From positions 697,614 to 761,613 of the forward strand of contig NC_133382.1 in assembly GCF_049309525.1 (NCBI RefSeq): a stretch of DNA of 64,000 bases, written 5' to 3'. Shown one piece after another: positions 21,516 through 33,649 of this stretch (within the stretch, counting starts at the first letter, position 1; each line of letters starts with the position of its first letter). Origin of the DNA: Garra rufa. Lineage: Eukaryota > Chordata > Actinopteri > Cypriniformes > Cyprinidae. The notes below the pieces were generated by a model. That model saw only the letters and a list, made by a program, of their open reading frames with translations, was not told where the DNA came from and did no database searches. Position numbers and translations under genes: made by a program.

Positions 21516-22668
21516 CAGTGGGGAAAATAATCATTTGATCCCCTGCTGATTTTGTGTGTTTGCTCACTGACAAAGAAATGATCAGGCTGTAATTTTAATG
21601 GTAGTTTTTTTGAACAGTGAGAGACAACAACAAAAAAAAACAAAAATCCAGAAAAAATTTCAAAAATGTTATACATTTGATTTGCATTTTAATGAGTGAA
21701 ATAAGTATTTGACCCCTTCGCAAAACAGGACTTAGTACTTGGTGGCTAAACCCTTGTTGGCAATCCCAGAGGTCTGATGATTCTTGTAGTTGTCCAGCAG
21801 GTTTGCACACATCTCAGGAGGGATTTTGTCCCAGTCCTCTTTGCAGATCCTCTCCAAGTCAATAAGGTTTGGAGGCTGACGTTTGGACACTCAAACCTTC
21901 AGCTTCTTCCTCAGATTTTCTATGGGGTTAAGGTCTGAAGACTGGCTAGATCACTCCAGGACCGCAATGTGCTTCTTCTTGAGCCACTCCTTTGTTGTCT
22001 TGGCTGTGTGTTTTGGGTCATTTTGGGAATGCCCATCCACCACACATTTTCAATGTTTCTCAATTGAGATTTGACAGTATATGGCCCCGTCCATCGTCCC
22101 TTTGATGTGGTGCAGTTGTTCTGTCCCCTTAGAAGAAAAACACCCCCAAAGCATAATGTTTCCAGCTCCATGTTTGAAGGTGTGGATGGTGTTCTTGGGG
22201 TCATAGACAGCATTCCTCCTCCTCCACATACAGAGGAAATCGAATTTGGTCTGATCTGACCACAACACTTTCACCCAGTTCTCCTCTGAATCATTCAGAT
22301 GTTGATTGGCAAACTTCATTTGGGCTGTACATGTGCTTTCTTGAGCAGGGGATCTTGTGGGCGCTGCAGGATTTCAGTTCTTCACGGCGTAGTGTGTTAC
22401 CAATTGTTTTCTTGGTGACTATGGTCCCAGCTGCCTTAAGATCATTGATGAGATCCTCTCGTGTAGTTCTGGGCTGATTCCTCAGCGTTCTCATGATCAT
22501 TGAAACTCCACGAGGTGAGATCTTGCATGGATCCCCAGACCGAGGGAGATTGACAGTTATTCTGTGTTTCTTCTATTTGCCAATAATCGCACCAACTGTT
22601 GTCACCTTCTCATCAAGCTGCTTGCTGATGTTCTTGTAGCCATCTAAGAGTGTTTGTTTTTTCATGAG
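21516..22668 (-). mobile_element. Tc1-like transposon, truncated at its 5' side
   Basis: The left terminus CAGTGGGGAAAATAATCATT follows a TA (21514-21515) and matches the element at 43531, with GCTCACTGACAAAGAAAT nearby in both. The opposite inverted repeat is absent: the sequence runs from the transposase N-terminal codons straight into the foldback element starting near 22669. The deletion probably happened at that junction. Confidence 0.85.
21690..22663 (-). pseudogene. Tc1-like transposase, inactive
   Basis: On the minus strand, segments match the copy at 43849-45553: ISKQLDEKVTTVGAII near the N-terminus, then GTIVTKKTIGNTLRREELKS, then NWVKVLWSDQTKFDFLCMWR with the first catalytic Asp. 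The coding ends with a stop at 21690-21692. An in-frame stop follows the helix-turn-helix region and several frameshifts separate the pieces, so no active enzyme is made. Confidence 0.85.
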
Positions 22669-23362
22669 AACAGATTTGGAGAACTATACATCACTTGCTT
22701 ACCAGTTGATCCTCTGCAGTGAATAGGTGCCGTCAGAATGAGAGTCCAAACTGCTGATAAAAACATCACAATAATCCACAAGTAATCCACACCACTCCAG
22801 TCCATCAGTTCACATCTTGAGAAGACAAAATCTAAAACCAATCCATCAATAAGACGTTTTTAATTAAACTAAGTCCATAATACATAATAACGCTTCCTCC
22901 GAGTGAAAAAGTCCATCTCCTGTTGTCTCTCACATCAAAATCCAGCCACATATTTGTTTAGACCTGTTTTGACTTGTAAACGCTGCATGATCTGTGCAGA
23001 TTTCTCTCCTGATTCAGAATTTTATCACTGGAGGAAGCGCTATTATAGATTATGGACTCTTATTTTAGTTAAAAACGTCTTAAATGCTGGATTCGTTTCA
23101 GCTTTTGTCTTCTCCAGATGTGAACTGATGGACTGGAGTGCTGTGGATTACTTGTGGATTATTGTGATGTTTTTATCAGCTGTTTGGACTTTCATTCTGA
23201 CGGCACCCATTCACTGCATTCAGGAGGATCCATTGGTGATACAGTGATGGAATGGCACATTTCTACAAATCTGATGAAGAAACAAACTCATCCTAGTGTT
23301 GGATGGCCTTAGGGTAAGCAACTATTCAGTGAATTTTAATTTTGGGTGAACTACTCCTTTAA
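22669..23362. repeat. Foldback repeat C, two-armed copy
   Basis: The left arm carries GATCCTCTGCAGTGAATAGG, GCCGTCAGAATGAGAGTCCA and ATCACAATAATCCACA; the right arm carries the reverse complements and ends GGGTGAACTACTCCTTTAA. A long palindrome likely to be a non-autonomous DNA transposon. The 114-codon frame at 22903-23247 lies wholly inside it and is not a gene. The same family occurs twice at 53488-54480. Confidence 0.75.
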
Positions 23363-24420
23363 TGATTAATCTGATATTTTTTGTGGGTAAATACTTCGGT
23401 CTGAAGTATAATAATGTCCAGTGCTGAACTCAGCTAGAATTATGCAGTGGATTACCTCACAGACAAATGAAATCTCCGCATCTTGAAGCATCGATTTCTC
23501 GTCCTTATTATGCTGAAGCTCTGATCTGAGGTCACAGCTTCATTTGCTCTTTTAGAAAACCTGTCAGGAGTACAGCCAATCATGTCTATCTGTCTGCTTC
23601 CTCCTCTCTGTGTTTCTCTCAGCTCTCTCCTCCTTCATAACGCTCTCTCTCTTTCTCCCTGGAAGGCAGACACAGGGCTCTCGCAGAATACTAATAGATT
23701 CACTTTGAGTCGCTGAAGTAAATCCATATTTCCACCAACAATCGTCTTTTCTTTCAGCAAATCTCGACTGAAACTTTTTGAAGACTCTCGCTTTGATTGC
23801 TTGGGAAAATTTGTTACCATTAGCGATGAATCATTATTCAAATGTAGCATTAGAACCGTGAATCTATTTGCATATCAATAAAACACGTTATTATTTGAAT
23901 GCGAATGTGATTAATGAGAGGCGAGAAACGATGGCCTCCGGTTATCTGGTCGCTCTGATAAAACGCTCTGCCAGAATATCCACTCCATCTTAGCCCTGGA
24001 TTGTTTGATTCAGTGGATTTGGTGGGAGCACATTAAGAAGCTTTGAAACTCTCTAACCTTTCCAAACATTCATTACTGTTCACAGCGGCAGCCGGCCGAT
24101 TCCTGGCCTCTCTCGCTCCTGCTGTGCTTTCAATATTAATTAAACTCAATATGGCACTGTCACTGATCCAACCAGTGCATCGCAGCAGAATACTGGAGAC
24201 CCTGCGGCACAGACACATATATTACTCTCAGTGTACTTTAGCCTTAAGCTTGTTCTTAGTCTTACATTTTGCTTACACTCGACAAATGCTACTTTTGAGT
24301 TTTTGTCCTGACCAGCTTTAAAAAAAGTGATTGTTGATCATTTGATTTGTAGCTCCACCCACGTAACGCCTCATTGGTCAAAAGTCAACATGCAACTCAT
24401 TACGAAAACTCTAGAACCAC
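23363..24420. other. Single-copy-looking stretch, no gene supported
   Basis: No repeat structure was found. 24040-24330 is open for 92 codons on plus and partly on minus, but without a domain or a splice context I trust. It may be intronic or intergenic sequence with conserved elements. Confidence 0.4.
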
Positions 24421-24709
24421 ATTTAAAGAAGTAGTTGACTTCCACAACAAAAATGTAAAGTAATAATGCACTCACCCCTTTGTCATCCAAGATGTTCTTG
24501 TCTTTCTTTCTGCAGCCGTAAAGAAATTATGTTTCTTGAGGAAAACATTTCAGGATTTCCCTGCATATAGTGGACTTCTATGGTGCCCACGAGTTTGAAC
24601 TCCCAAATGCAGTTTAAATGCAGCTTCAAAGGACTCTAAATGACCCCAGCCAATGAATAAGTCTTATCTAGTGAAATGATCGATCAGTCGAAAAAATTAA
24701 CAATTTGTA

Positions 24710-26256
24710 CAACGCGTTCCAAAGTATTATGCAAATTGTATGTAAGTGTCATAAACACACAGTTTTTTGTTTTTCAATTAAACTCATGGATGGTATTGTG
24801 TCTCATGGCTCTTTGGATCACTGGAATGAATCTCAGACACCTGTGATAAACAGTTTGCCAAATGAGCCCAATTAAAGGAAAAGTACTTAAGAAGGATGTT
24901 CCACATTATTAAGCAGGCCACAGGTTTCAAGCAATTATGGGAAAGAAAAAGGTCTCTCTGCTGCCGAAAAGCGTCAAATAGTGCAATGCTTTGGACAAGG
25001 TATGAAAACATTAGATATTTCACGAAAACGTAAGCGTGATCATTGTACTGTGAAGAGATTTGAGGCTGATTCAGAGCACAGACAGGTTCGTGCAGGTAAA
25101 GGCGGAATGAGGAAGGTTTCTGCCAGACAAATTCATCAGATTAAGAGAGCAGCTACTAAAATGCCATTACAAAGTAGCAAACAGGTTTTTGAAGCTGCTG
25201 GTGCCTCTTGAGTCCCACGAACATCAAGGTGTAGGATCCTCCAGAGGCTCGCAGTTGTGCATAAACCTACTATTCGGCCACTCCTAACTAATGCTCACAA
25301 GCAGAAATGGTTGCAGTGGGCCCAGACATACATGAAGACTCATTTTCAAACAGTCTTGTTTACTGATGAGTGTTGTGCATCTTTGGATGGTCCAGATAGA
25401 TGGAGTAGTGGATGGAACATGTCCCAACAAGGCTGCGACCACAACAAGGAGGTGGCGTTTTTGGCCGGAATCATAGGGAGAGAGCTGGTTGGCCCCTTTA
25501 GGATCCCTAAAGGTATTAAAATGACCTCGGCAAAGTATGTCGAGTTTTTGACTTACCACTTTCTTTCATGGTACAAAAAGAAGAACTGTGCCTTCCGTAG
25601 CAAAATCATCTTCATGCATGACAATGCACCATCTCATGCTGCAAATAATACCTCTGTGTCATTGGCTGCTATCTGCATAAAAGATGAGAAACTCATGGTG
25701 TGGCCACCATCCTCCCCTGACCTCAACCAGATTGAGAACCTTTGGAGCATCCTCAAGCAAAAGATCTATGAGGGTGGGAGGCAGTTCACATCAAAACAGC
25801 AGCTCTGGGAGGCTATTCTGGCATCCTGCAAACAAATTCAATCAGAAACTCTCCAAAAACTCACAAATTCAATGGATGCAAGAATTGTGATAGCGATATC
25901 AAAGAAGGGGTCCTATGGTAAGATGTAACTTGCCCAGTTAGGATGTTTTTGATTGAAATAGATTTAGATTTCAGTAAATATGACCACCTAATGCTGCAAA
26001 TTCAGCAAATGCCCATTTTCAGTTCTTTACAACCTATACAATGTTTTAACTCTGTTGTGCATAATAATGTGGAACAGTGCATTTTCAGTTTTTTATTTTT
26101 GAAATAAATACTGTTATCATTAGGAGGTTTGTTCAATAAAATTCGAATTATACCCTAATGGTTGATGACTTAAAAATTATACTGACTGTCATTTGCATTG
26201 ACTAATTATGAAAACCAGAGAAAGATATCATTTGCATAATAATTTGGAACGCGGTG
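24710..26256 (+). mobile_element. Tc1/mariner-superfamily transposon with DD37E signature
   Basis: Terminal inverted repeats CAACGCGTTCCAAAGTATTA (left) and CACCGCGTTCCAAATTATTA (right, reverse-complemented), followed by TGCAAAT, are flanked by TA on both sides (24708-24709 and 26257-26258). Length 1547 bp with one central transposase. Ends and protein differ from the DD34E Tc1 copies in this window. It carries few lesions, so it is comparatively young. Confidence 0.9.
24940..25928 (+). pseudogene. DD37E-type transposase with one internal stop
   Basis: One frame runs from about 24940 to the stop at 25926-25928, broken only by TGA at 25209-25211 (context AAGAS-stop-VPRTSRCR) and by an apparent one-base loss near the start, because the likely ATG at 24937 is one frame off. 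N-terminal half: helix-turn-helix DNA binding (AAEKRQIVQCFGQG ... ISRKRKRDHCTVKRF). Catalytic half: FTDECCASLDGPDRW (first Asp), IFMHDNAPSHAAN (second Asp), PDLNQIENLW (Glu). By my count 37 residues lie between the second Asp and the Glu, against 34 in the Tc1 copy at 45191. It would cut and paste the element at TA; it is probably inactive unless the stop is read through or is an assembly error. Confidence 0.85.
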
Positions 26257-26939
26257 TATATTTTTTAGCCATCTAGCAGAGCTAGACAAAGCATGCATTT
26301 GAGGTTAAAAAGTATACTGTATACTTGGATTTTTTTTTTTAGAAAAATTTTGCGTCAACTTGTTACATCTAATCACTTTACTTTTTATCAACTTAAATTT
26401 TTTTGTTTTGAAAAGGATGAACTATTCATTACTTAGCCAAAGCAAAAAGTATCTTTGAATCAGATAAAGTTTTTACGTTTAATGAAATCTCAAATTATAC
26501 TTTGTCTTAATGTTTTCTCTTTGTATTAACTTAATTATTTTACTTTACATCTAACCAAATATCCAACCAAATACAATTTAAAATATTAATGTAATATAAA
26601 AGGAATTTATTTACTTTCAGAATGTGTAATTTTAGCGTCTAAGATGAATGACTTCAAGCATTAAACTTTTGACCATTTATTTTGTCATAATATTTTTTTT
26701 TTACAATACGTACAGTATCCTCATACAAATACACACTGTCGATCAATGTAAACACATCATAAACTTGACAATTTTTGTCAAAAAACATTTCTACAATAAG
26801 GGATCGGGATCGTTTAGAATCTTTTGAAGCTGCATTTAAACTGCATTTTGGAAGTTCAAACTCGGGGCACCATAGAAGTCCACTATATGGAGAGAAATCC
26901 TGAAATGTTTTCATTCTGGAAGTGAACTACTCCTTTAAT

Positions 26940-27280
26940 GTGTGAAAACCTTCGAACACTAATGAGTCACATTGTTTAAGCAGGGATGTCAGGACTGCTG
27001 GATCATTTTGTTTTTGCAGCTTGCTTTACCTGCCTGCTGTCTTGTTCTTCGTGACAGGTGTGTAAAGTCCCTCTGGCTTCAGGGACTGAGGGATTTGGTT
27101 TGATTCCCTATTCTAAGTCAACCGTGACACTTAAATTGACGCGGGTGTTTCAGAGGGAACGCTCTGCTTCATGAACGGGAAAAGAGCCAAATGAGAGCTG
27201 ACAAAGTGAGAAAGGAAAGAGAACAAGTGTGTGTTCGCTTGTTTAGTTAAACATAAGACATGACAGATGACTAAAGGGGT
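26940..27280. other. Single-copy-looking stretch
   Basis: Between the foldback at 24421-26939 and the hAT MITE duplication at 27281. Nothing recognised. Confidence 0.4.
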
Positions 27281-27288
27281 GATCCTAG

Positions 27289-28007
27289 AAGTGTTGGGGG
27301 TAACGTATTACAAGTAACGCAAGTTACGTAATAATGTTACTTTTTGCAAGTAACTAGTAAAGCATTACTTTTTAATGACAAGAAAATATCTGAGTTACTT
27401 TTTCAAATAAGTAAAGCCAGTTACTTTCCCTCATTTATTGATTAAAAGCTCTCCTGTCCCCATGTTGAGAGAAATTGTGAGTAAGATGCTACTTTAGTTC
27501 TAGAATAAATGTGAACATGCATTAATTCATCTCACTCACTAAAAAACAGATACAGTGTTCTTCAAAATGAATAAAAACACTGAAATTCAATGCAAACCTG
27601 CAATAATTAAATGCTAAATAATACAAATATCCTTTATGTATTTAATCCCATTTTATGGCGAAATAAGCGAATAAGCGAAAATTACTTACGATCTAACATT
27701 TTTTTCTTTTTTTTTTATTGCTGAAGAGTTGACATTTTTTCTTCTGCGGTCTACTGTACAGACATCAATTTACTTTTCTCTAAGCCTGAGGCTTTTGGTG
27801 TGAAAAGGCTTTTACATTTGACAAAAAAAGAACTTTTTATATTAAAAACAAACAAGCAAGCCCTGCCCAGATTTAAAAAGTAACGCAAAAGTAACGGAAC
27901 GCATTACTTTCTACAAAAAGTAACTGGGTAACGTAATTAGTTACTTTTTTAGGGAGTAACTCAATATTGTAATGCATTACTGTTAAAAGTAACTTTCCCC
28001 AACACTG
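27289..28007. mobile_element. hAT-type MITE, 719 bp
   Basis: Ends AAGTGTTGGGGGTAACGTAT (left) and CAGTGTTGGGGAAAGTTACT (right, reverse-complemented), with GTAAC/GTTAC-rich subterminal repeats. Perfect 8-bp duplication GATCCTAG at 27281-27288 and 28008-28015. The CAGTGTTGGG terminus is typical of hAT. No transposase is encoded; the interior is AT-rich. Confidence 0.92.
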
Positions 28008-28015
28008 GATCCTAG

Positions 28016-28725
28016 TTTTTAAAAGGGTCATCAACTTATGTGGTTTCTTTAGTCTCACACAAACTGTTTTATTTTCTGAATTTAATCTGCATGGTCTGGT
28101 CCACACAGCAGCTAACAAATTCGTTAATAATTAATCACGATTAAAAAGATCTAAGTAGCAGAATGTTTTATGTTGCTGAAGTTGTTTTTCACGTGTGCTG
28201 TATGACAGGAGACTGCTGTGCTGTGAGCTTGATGTCTGTTCAGTGTCTGCGTGGGAGTTTGTGTGTCTGCTTACCTGAGAACAGCTTGGCTTCGACTAAA
28301 CGAATGCGGGCTTCCTGTCTGCTCCCACTCACACACCACAGACCTCTGGCAGCCGCTGAAGGTGTAGGATTTGTTCGTCTCATTTATTAACGCTATTTTA
28401 AGCTCAGATGAGTCAAATTTCTTTCCTTTCATAGCTCGGAGGCTAAACTAAATAAATTTGACAGGCTTTTGTTATCACACCTCTGAAAACTGTGATGTGC
28501 TGTTTAATGTACTTAGTGGTAAACTGTGTGCCGTCTTATCAGCGAAACAGAATTATATTTTTACGCTTCTTTGCTGCCAGTCTTGCTAGTCTTTAAAAGG
28601 GTAATTTATCCCGAATTGAAACGTCTGTCATCAGCCTTCATCGTCAAACGCATATGAATTCTTTACTCCTTAGGCAACAAACGAGAGGTTACCATGAAAT
28701 GAAAAATGATCATCTATCCCTTGTT
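28016..28725. other. Single-copy-looking stretch
   Basis: No repeat termini recognised. A 75-codon frame at 28163-28390 has no domain. Adjoins the ATCC tract. Confidence 0.4.
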
Positions 28726-28729
28726 TTCT

Positions 28730-30240
28730 TGTTCTGTTTATCCATCCAATTATCAATCCAGCTATCCATTGTTGTTTTTATTCATCTATCCATCTATTGT
28801 TCTGTTTATCCATTCGTTTATCCATCCATCCATCTAGTGTTCTATTGTATTGTTTATCCAACTGGCCATCCATTTATCCATAGTTTTTTTTTTATCCATC
28901 CATTGTTCTGTTTATCCATCCATTCATCCAGTGTTTTGTTGTTTATGTATTCATTCATCCAACTATCCATCCGTTCATCCATCCATCCATCCATTGTTCT
29001 GTTTATCCATCCGTTCATCTATCTATTCAGTGTTTTGTTGTTCTGTTTATTTATCTGTTCATCCATCCATCCATCCATCCATCCATCCATCCATCCAGTG
29101 TTTTGTTATGTTTATCCATCCATTCATCCAACTATCCATCATCCATCAATCCAGTGTTCTGTTGTTGTTTATCTATCTGTATATCCGTCTATCGATCCAC
29201 CCTTTCTTCTATTTATCATCCATCCAACCCTCTATCCATCCATCCTTCTGCTTATCCATACATTGGGTGTTCTGTTGATCTATTTATCCATCCATTTATC
29301 CAACTATCCATCTGTTCATCCATCCATCCATTTATCCATTTTTTCTGTTTATCCATCCAGTGTTCTGTTGTTCTATTTATCTATCTGTCCATCCATCTAT
29401 CCATCCATGCATCCATTCATCCATCTATTCATCTATTCATCCTTCCCTCTATCCATCCATCCAGTGTTCTGTTGTTCTGTTTAATCCATCCATCCATCCA
29501 TCCATCCATCCATCCAGTGTTTTGTTGTTTATCCATCCATTCATTCATTCATTCATTCATTCATTCATCCATCCATCCAACCATCCATGCTGTGTTCTGT
29601 TGTTCTGTTTATCCATCCCTTCATCCAACTATCCATCTGTCCATCCGTTAACCAACTATCCATCTATTCACCCAGTGTACTTATTATCCATCCATTCATC
29701 CATCCATCCATCCATCCATCCATCCATCCATTCATCCATCATCCATCCATCCATCCATCCATCCATCCATCCATCCATCCATCCATCCATCCAGGGGCAC
29801 CGCTAAGGCGGGGAAATTTAGGACAATTCTAAGGGCCCACACCCTTTAGGGGCCCCCAGAGATCTGCTTTGGTGTGGTAGGGGGGGCCCGACCTCATATT
29901 TTGTCATAGGGCCCAAAATTGCGAGCGGCGCCCCTGCATCCATCCATGCAATGTTTTGTTGTTGTTTATCCATCCATTCATTCATCCATCCATCCATCCA
30001 TCCATCCATCCATCCATCCATGCTGTTTTCTGTTTATCTGTCTGTTCATCCATCCATCCATCCATCCATCCATTGTTCTGTTGTTCTGTTTATCCATCCA
30101 TCCATTGTTCTTTTTTCCATCCACCTATCATTCTATAATCTATTCATCCATGCATTGTTCTAACTATCATTCTGTTTATCCATCTATCAATCTATTCTTC
30201 TGTCTGTGGTTCTATCAATCATTCTATCCATCAGATCTGT
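28730..30240 (+). repeat. Long interrupted ATCC tetranucleotide tract
   Basis: About 1.5 kb of ATCC repeats with interspersed TGTTCTGTTGTTCTGTTTATC spacers, which form a loose higher-order pattern. A 144-bp MITE is inserted at 29792. The long open frames translating as SIHPSIHP are an artefact of the 4-bp unit, which reads as a 12-bp, four-codon cycle without stops. Confidence 0.95.
29792..29935. mobile_element. Small hAT-like MITE inside the ATCC tract
   Basis: Inverted ends CAGGGGCACCGCT and AGCGGCGCCCCTG (CAGGGGC-type, hAT/Charlie-like), GC-rich interior with GGGCCC blocks. The flanking 8-bp CATCCATC fits a target duplication but cannot be distinguished from the repeat tract itself. No coding capacity. 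Confidence 0.8.
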
Positions 30241-31120
30241 GTTTGAACTGCACGTGTTTTCTATCACACAACACCTTATATAACCTTCAAATCTCTCTTA
30301 AAACTGCCAAAGTTTCAAACTACACAAGGTTATGCAACCTTCAAACGGCTTTTAACTTTCTAACAGGGCTTTGTCAATCAGAAATCTTGACAAACTGTCT
30401 TTAAGTAGTTATGAAACTGAAGTAATAGTGAGTTTGTTATGGGTGTACCAGAGCTCTGACTAGCTATTAGTACAGCAGAGCTCAGCACCAGAACATGCTG
30501 TTCATTCAGCTCAGCTGATGTGACTTCAGGTCCCACACACTGGAGAAATACATTGCATTCACTGTATAAGTTGTTTTAGATATAAGTATCTGACAAATGT
30601 ATAACACACTGCTTATTTGATAAATCAGTGTCTTTTTTTAGACTACAGTTCCGTTAGAAATTAGCCACTGCATTTGCAGAACCCTAGAGCACAAAGGGCT
30701 TGTGTTTTGGTCATAAATACACCTCTTGCCTTCTCCAAATGTATTTTTAAAAGAGACACAAGGGCCCTAATTGGGCTTGCGTTTAATATGCTTTATTTAT
30801 GATGCATTACATGGCTGTGGCGTCTAAAAGCCGTTCAGTGTACAAACGTCCAGAGCCCGGCTCCAGTGCTTCAACGGCTCTTCAGATCCACAGAGAGCAT
30901 CATTTGTGTCTCATTAACGGTGTCTTTTGACTTTTTGTACCATCTAATGCAATTAACTCATTACGTGATGAGCCTTTATGAACAGAAATGCATTCATAGA
31001 ATTCACTAATTACTCATTTTCTTTTAAATGTACCTGTTCAACTGCATATCTGATGTGTTTGGATATTCATCTATACCGTTTTTTAACCTTCATTCGTCCA
31101 TGTTAGCCTAATTGTACACA
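30241..31120. other. Single-copy-looking stretch, possible conserved non-coding DNA
   Basis: Non-repetitive and moderately balanced in composition, with homeobox-like TAAT cores (30760-31050, e.g. GTTTAATATGC and CAATTAACTCATTACG). No ORF or splice signals supported. Confidence 0.35.
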
Positions 31121-31124
31121 AAAG

Positions 31125-31203
31125 CAAACAAACAAACAAACAAACAAACAAACAAACAAACAAACAAACAAACAAACAAACAAACTAACAAACAAACAAA
31201 CAT
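31125..31203 (+). repeat. (CAAA)n microsatellite
   Basis: About 19 units of CAAA/AAAC with one interruption (CTAACAAA) near the 3' end. Confidence 0.97.
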
Positions 31204-31209
31204 ATAAAC

Positions 31210-32460
31210 TCTTTTAAAAAGTGCTAACTAGTGTGAACAGCTTTTTAAGTGCAAATTTTTGTAAAGTGCTTGTCTTTTATCAAATGCGTTGTTTTCTTTG
31301 GTGTAACATAAAGCAAACTAATTGCAGAGACAGTCTTCCTGAAGCAACTTGAGATGAAGTGCCTCGCTCAAGGGCACAATGCTGCTGTCTTTATTTCATT
31401 TTTTCTCTTCTCTTCTGAGGTTTCCTCTGTGCCAAGGGTGAAATTTATGAAGTCTGTACTTGCACAAGACTACCACTAATAAAACCTAGGGTTAACAGTT
31501 AGTCCTGCATCCAACTCACACCATTGGTTAAAACAGTTTTGATAATTCAGGCTGCTTGGGATGTTCATTTTACATTTAAGTGCACTTTGAAGTGTACAAA
31601 TGATCTGGGCCACTGTGGCTAGCACTGCACTAATGTTCCTCACACATTCTAGTTCAAACTCCAGTTTAAACTCCATTGAAACTTCTTTTATAGATGATTC
31701 AGGTAGGTTGTCTATTTTGAAAATGTTATGTTTTTTAAGAAATTTGCACATCTCAAATCTTCCCCTTCTACCCTGCATCTGTTTGCATACTGAATTTTGG
31801 TTGTTCTTGCAACAAAACAATTCTGTCAAAGAGCCACAAAAAGGGAAAAACGGGAAGTGAACATGAGAAGATGAGAAATGCTGAAAATATTTTTTTTAAA
31901 TAAAATAAATGTTAACTAAAACAAAATAAAATGCATACTGAAAAAAAAAACCATACTGTTATTTAGTCTCAACTATTTGCCAAGGCAACATTTCTCATTA
32001 TAATTTATGATGATTTATGATGTAATAAAAATCTGAAATAAAATGAATAATAACTGTATAGACATCTATTTAAAAAAGACCAACACAGAACAAAAAAAGA
32101 CAAAAACACAAAAGTACTAAAATTTAAATGAACAATGAAAATACAAGAATCAAAACAAATTTAAAATATAAAAAAAACATATTAAATTCATACAAATTGT
32201 ATTTATAGCCCTGCACTGATGTTACTTTTTTTTGTTAAAAAAAGATAATTTTAGCAATCTATTTTGGGCTAGTGTAAATGTGATATTTTTTAAGAAATGT
32301 ATGCTTGCTCTCCATTGACAGATGCATTCTAATGGGTGTTTGCCCTTTTACTTTGCATCTATTTGCATACTGAATTGTGATTGTTCTTGCATATATTTAA
32401 CATTTATGGCTGCCTGTACAGTGTGTGGTGATGGAATTGCTTCTTTGTTTAAGAGCACTC
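31210..32460. other. AT-rich stretch with simple sequence
   Basis: From about 31880 it is dominated by AAATAAAA-type low-complexity sequence. Overlapping short frames at 31476-31829 (minus) and 31600-31860 (plus) cover the same DNA on opposite strands and have no domain. No gene called. Confidence 0.4.
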
Positions 32461-32465
32461 AACAT

Positions 32466-32748
32466 TCAGATATAAAATCTGGAATCTGAGGGTGCAAAAA
32501 ATCTACATATTGAGAAAATCATATTACTAATGCATATTACAATGCATAATACTAATCATAAATGAAGTTTTGATATATTAACTATAGGGAATTTACAAAA
32601 TATCTTCATGGAACATGATCTTTACTTAATATCCTAATGATTTTTGGCATAGAAGAAAAATCAATCATTTTGACCCATACAATGTATTTTTGGCTATTGC
32701 TACAAATATACCTGTTCTACTTATGACTGGTTTTGTGGTTCAGGGTCA
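32466..32748. mobile_element. Truncated MITE with GACTGGTTTTGTGG terminus
   Basis: The right end ATGACTGGTTTTGTGGTTCA plus GGGTCAC, and the internal strings CCCATACAATGTATTTTTGGC, AATCTGAGGGTGCAAAAAA and GGAACATGATCTTTAC, match a high-copy palindromic element I recognise from cyprinid genomes. The left inverted end is not found, so the copy is partial. Confidence 0.6.
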
Positions 32749-32749
32749 C

Positions 32750-33550
32750 AAAAAATATTTCTTAGTTTTTATAAAACTAAAATCATACAAAATTTGTTTC
32801 TGAAAATAAAACAAATGTTAACAGAAATAAAATAAAGCGCAATTTCAGCACTATTTCTCATTTTCATTTACCTTAGCATTTACGTGTACTAAAATAACAA
32901 AATAAAACTGAAATAAAAACTTTATAGAACTCATTTTCAAATTAAAAACTCATACAATTAATGTAATTTCTGTTAATTAATAAATTATATAATAAGTATA
33001 CAAAAATATATAGTATATAAAAAAAAGTATATAAAAAGTATAAAAAGGTCATAAAATACAAATAATAAAGACAAAAAAAATACATTAATAAAAATTAGTA
33101 AAACTTTAAAATGCAAACTATAAATATTGAAGAAAACCAAATTATATGTGTATTATGAATAAAAACTATAACAATATCTCAGGCTCAGCAATAAAAAATA
33201 ACACTGGACAAAACATAACTGGAAATAACAAATATCCAAAGAAGCAATTGCTGCTGGAGTGATGAATGCAGCAGTGGTGACAAACAACCCATGATGACCT
33301 GAAGCTCCCTCACACAGAGCCGTGACAATGACAAACAGCAGGACCTTAATCAGTGAGCACCAACATGCAAACACACAGCCAATCCACAGTAAGCATGCGG
33401 CATATGTAGAGCTATGCAAGCAGGGACAGGTTGCATAGAAAAAAACATGGGCTTCTTGGAAATATGCACCTCAAATTTAACTTCAAAAATGAACTAATAC
33501 ATGCAATTCACTGCAGTTTCCAGCTGGACATCAGTGACCGATTATTAGGC
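32750..33550. other. AT-rich low-complexity then short single-copy DNA
   Basis: 32750-33180 is rich in A tracts. 33190-33550 is more balanced but has only overlapping short frames. Nothing recognised. Confidence 0.4.
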
Positions 33551-33649
33551 AGATTGTTGTAATGTGGGGTTTTGGGGTTCATGCTTACATGTCTTTTATT
33601 TTGTAGTTTGATTCATGCTGTTAGTGTCTTGCTTCACTTTCCCTCATGT

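Larger units (their letters stand above)
24421..26939. repeat. Foldback repeat D, split by the DD37E transposon
   Basis: Left arm 24421-24660 and right arm about 26770-26939 are inverse copies sharing CATTTCAGGATTT, AGTGGACTTCTATGGTGCC and CAGTTTAAATGCAGCTTC. Outer ends read TTAAAG(A/G)AGTAGTT. The interior is interrupted at a TA by the transposon 24710-26256. The left arm has an additional short insertion near 24458-24540. Confidence 0.7.

Noticed and set aside
22903..23247. 114-aa plus-strand ORF
   Set aside because: Lies inside foldback repeat C, which recurs at 53488-54480 without that frame being kept.
24043..24321. 92-aa plus ORF with a hydrophobic stretch
   Set aside because: Overlapped by a minus frame, no domain, no good start context; could be chance.
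28654..29806. Long overlapping frames rich in SIHPSIHP within 28654-30404
   Set aside because: ATCC tetranucleotide tract read in all three frames; not protein coding.
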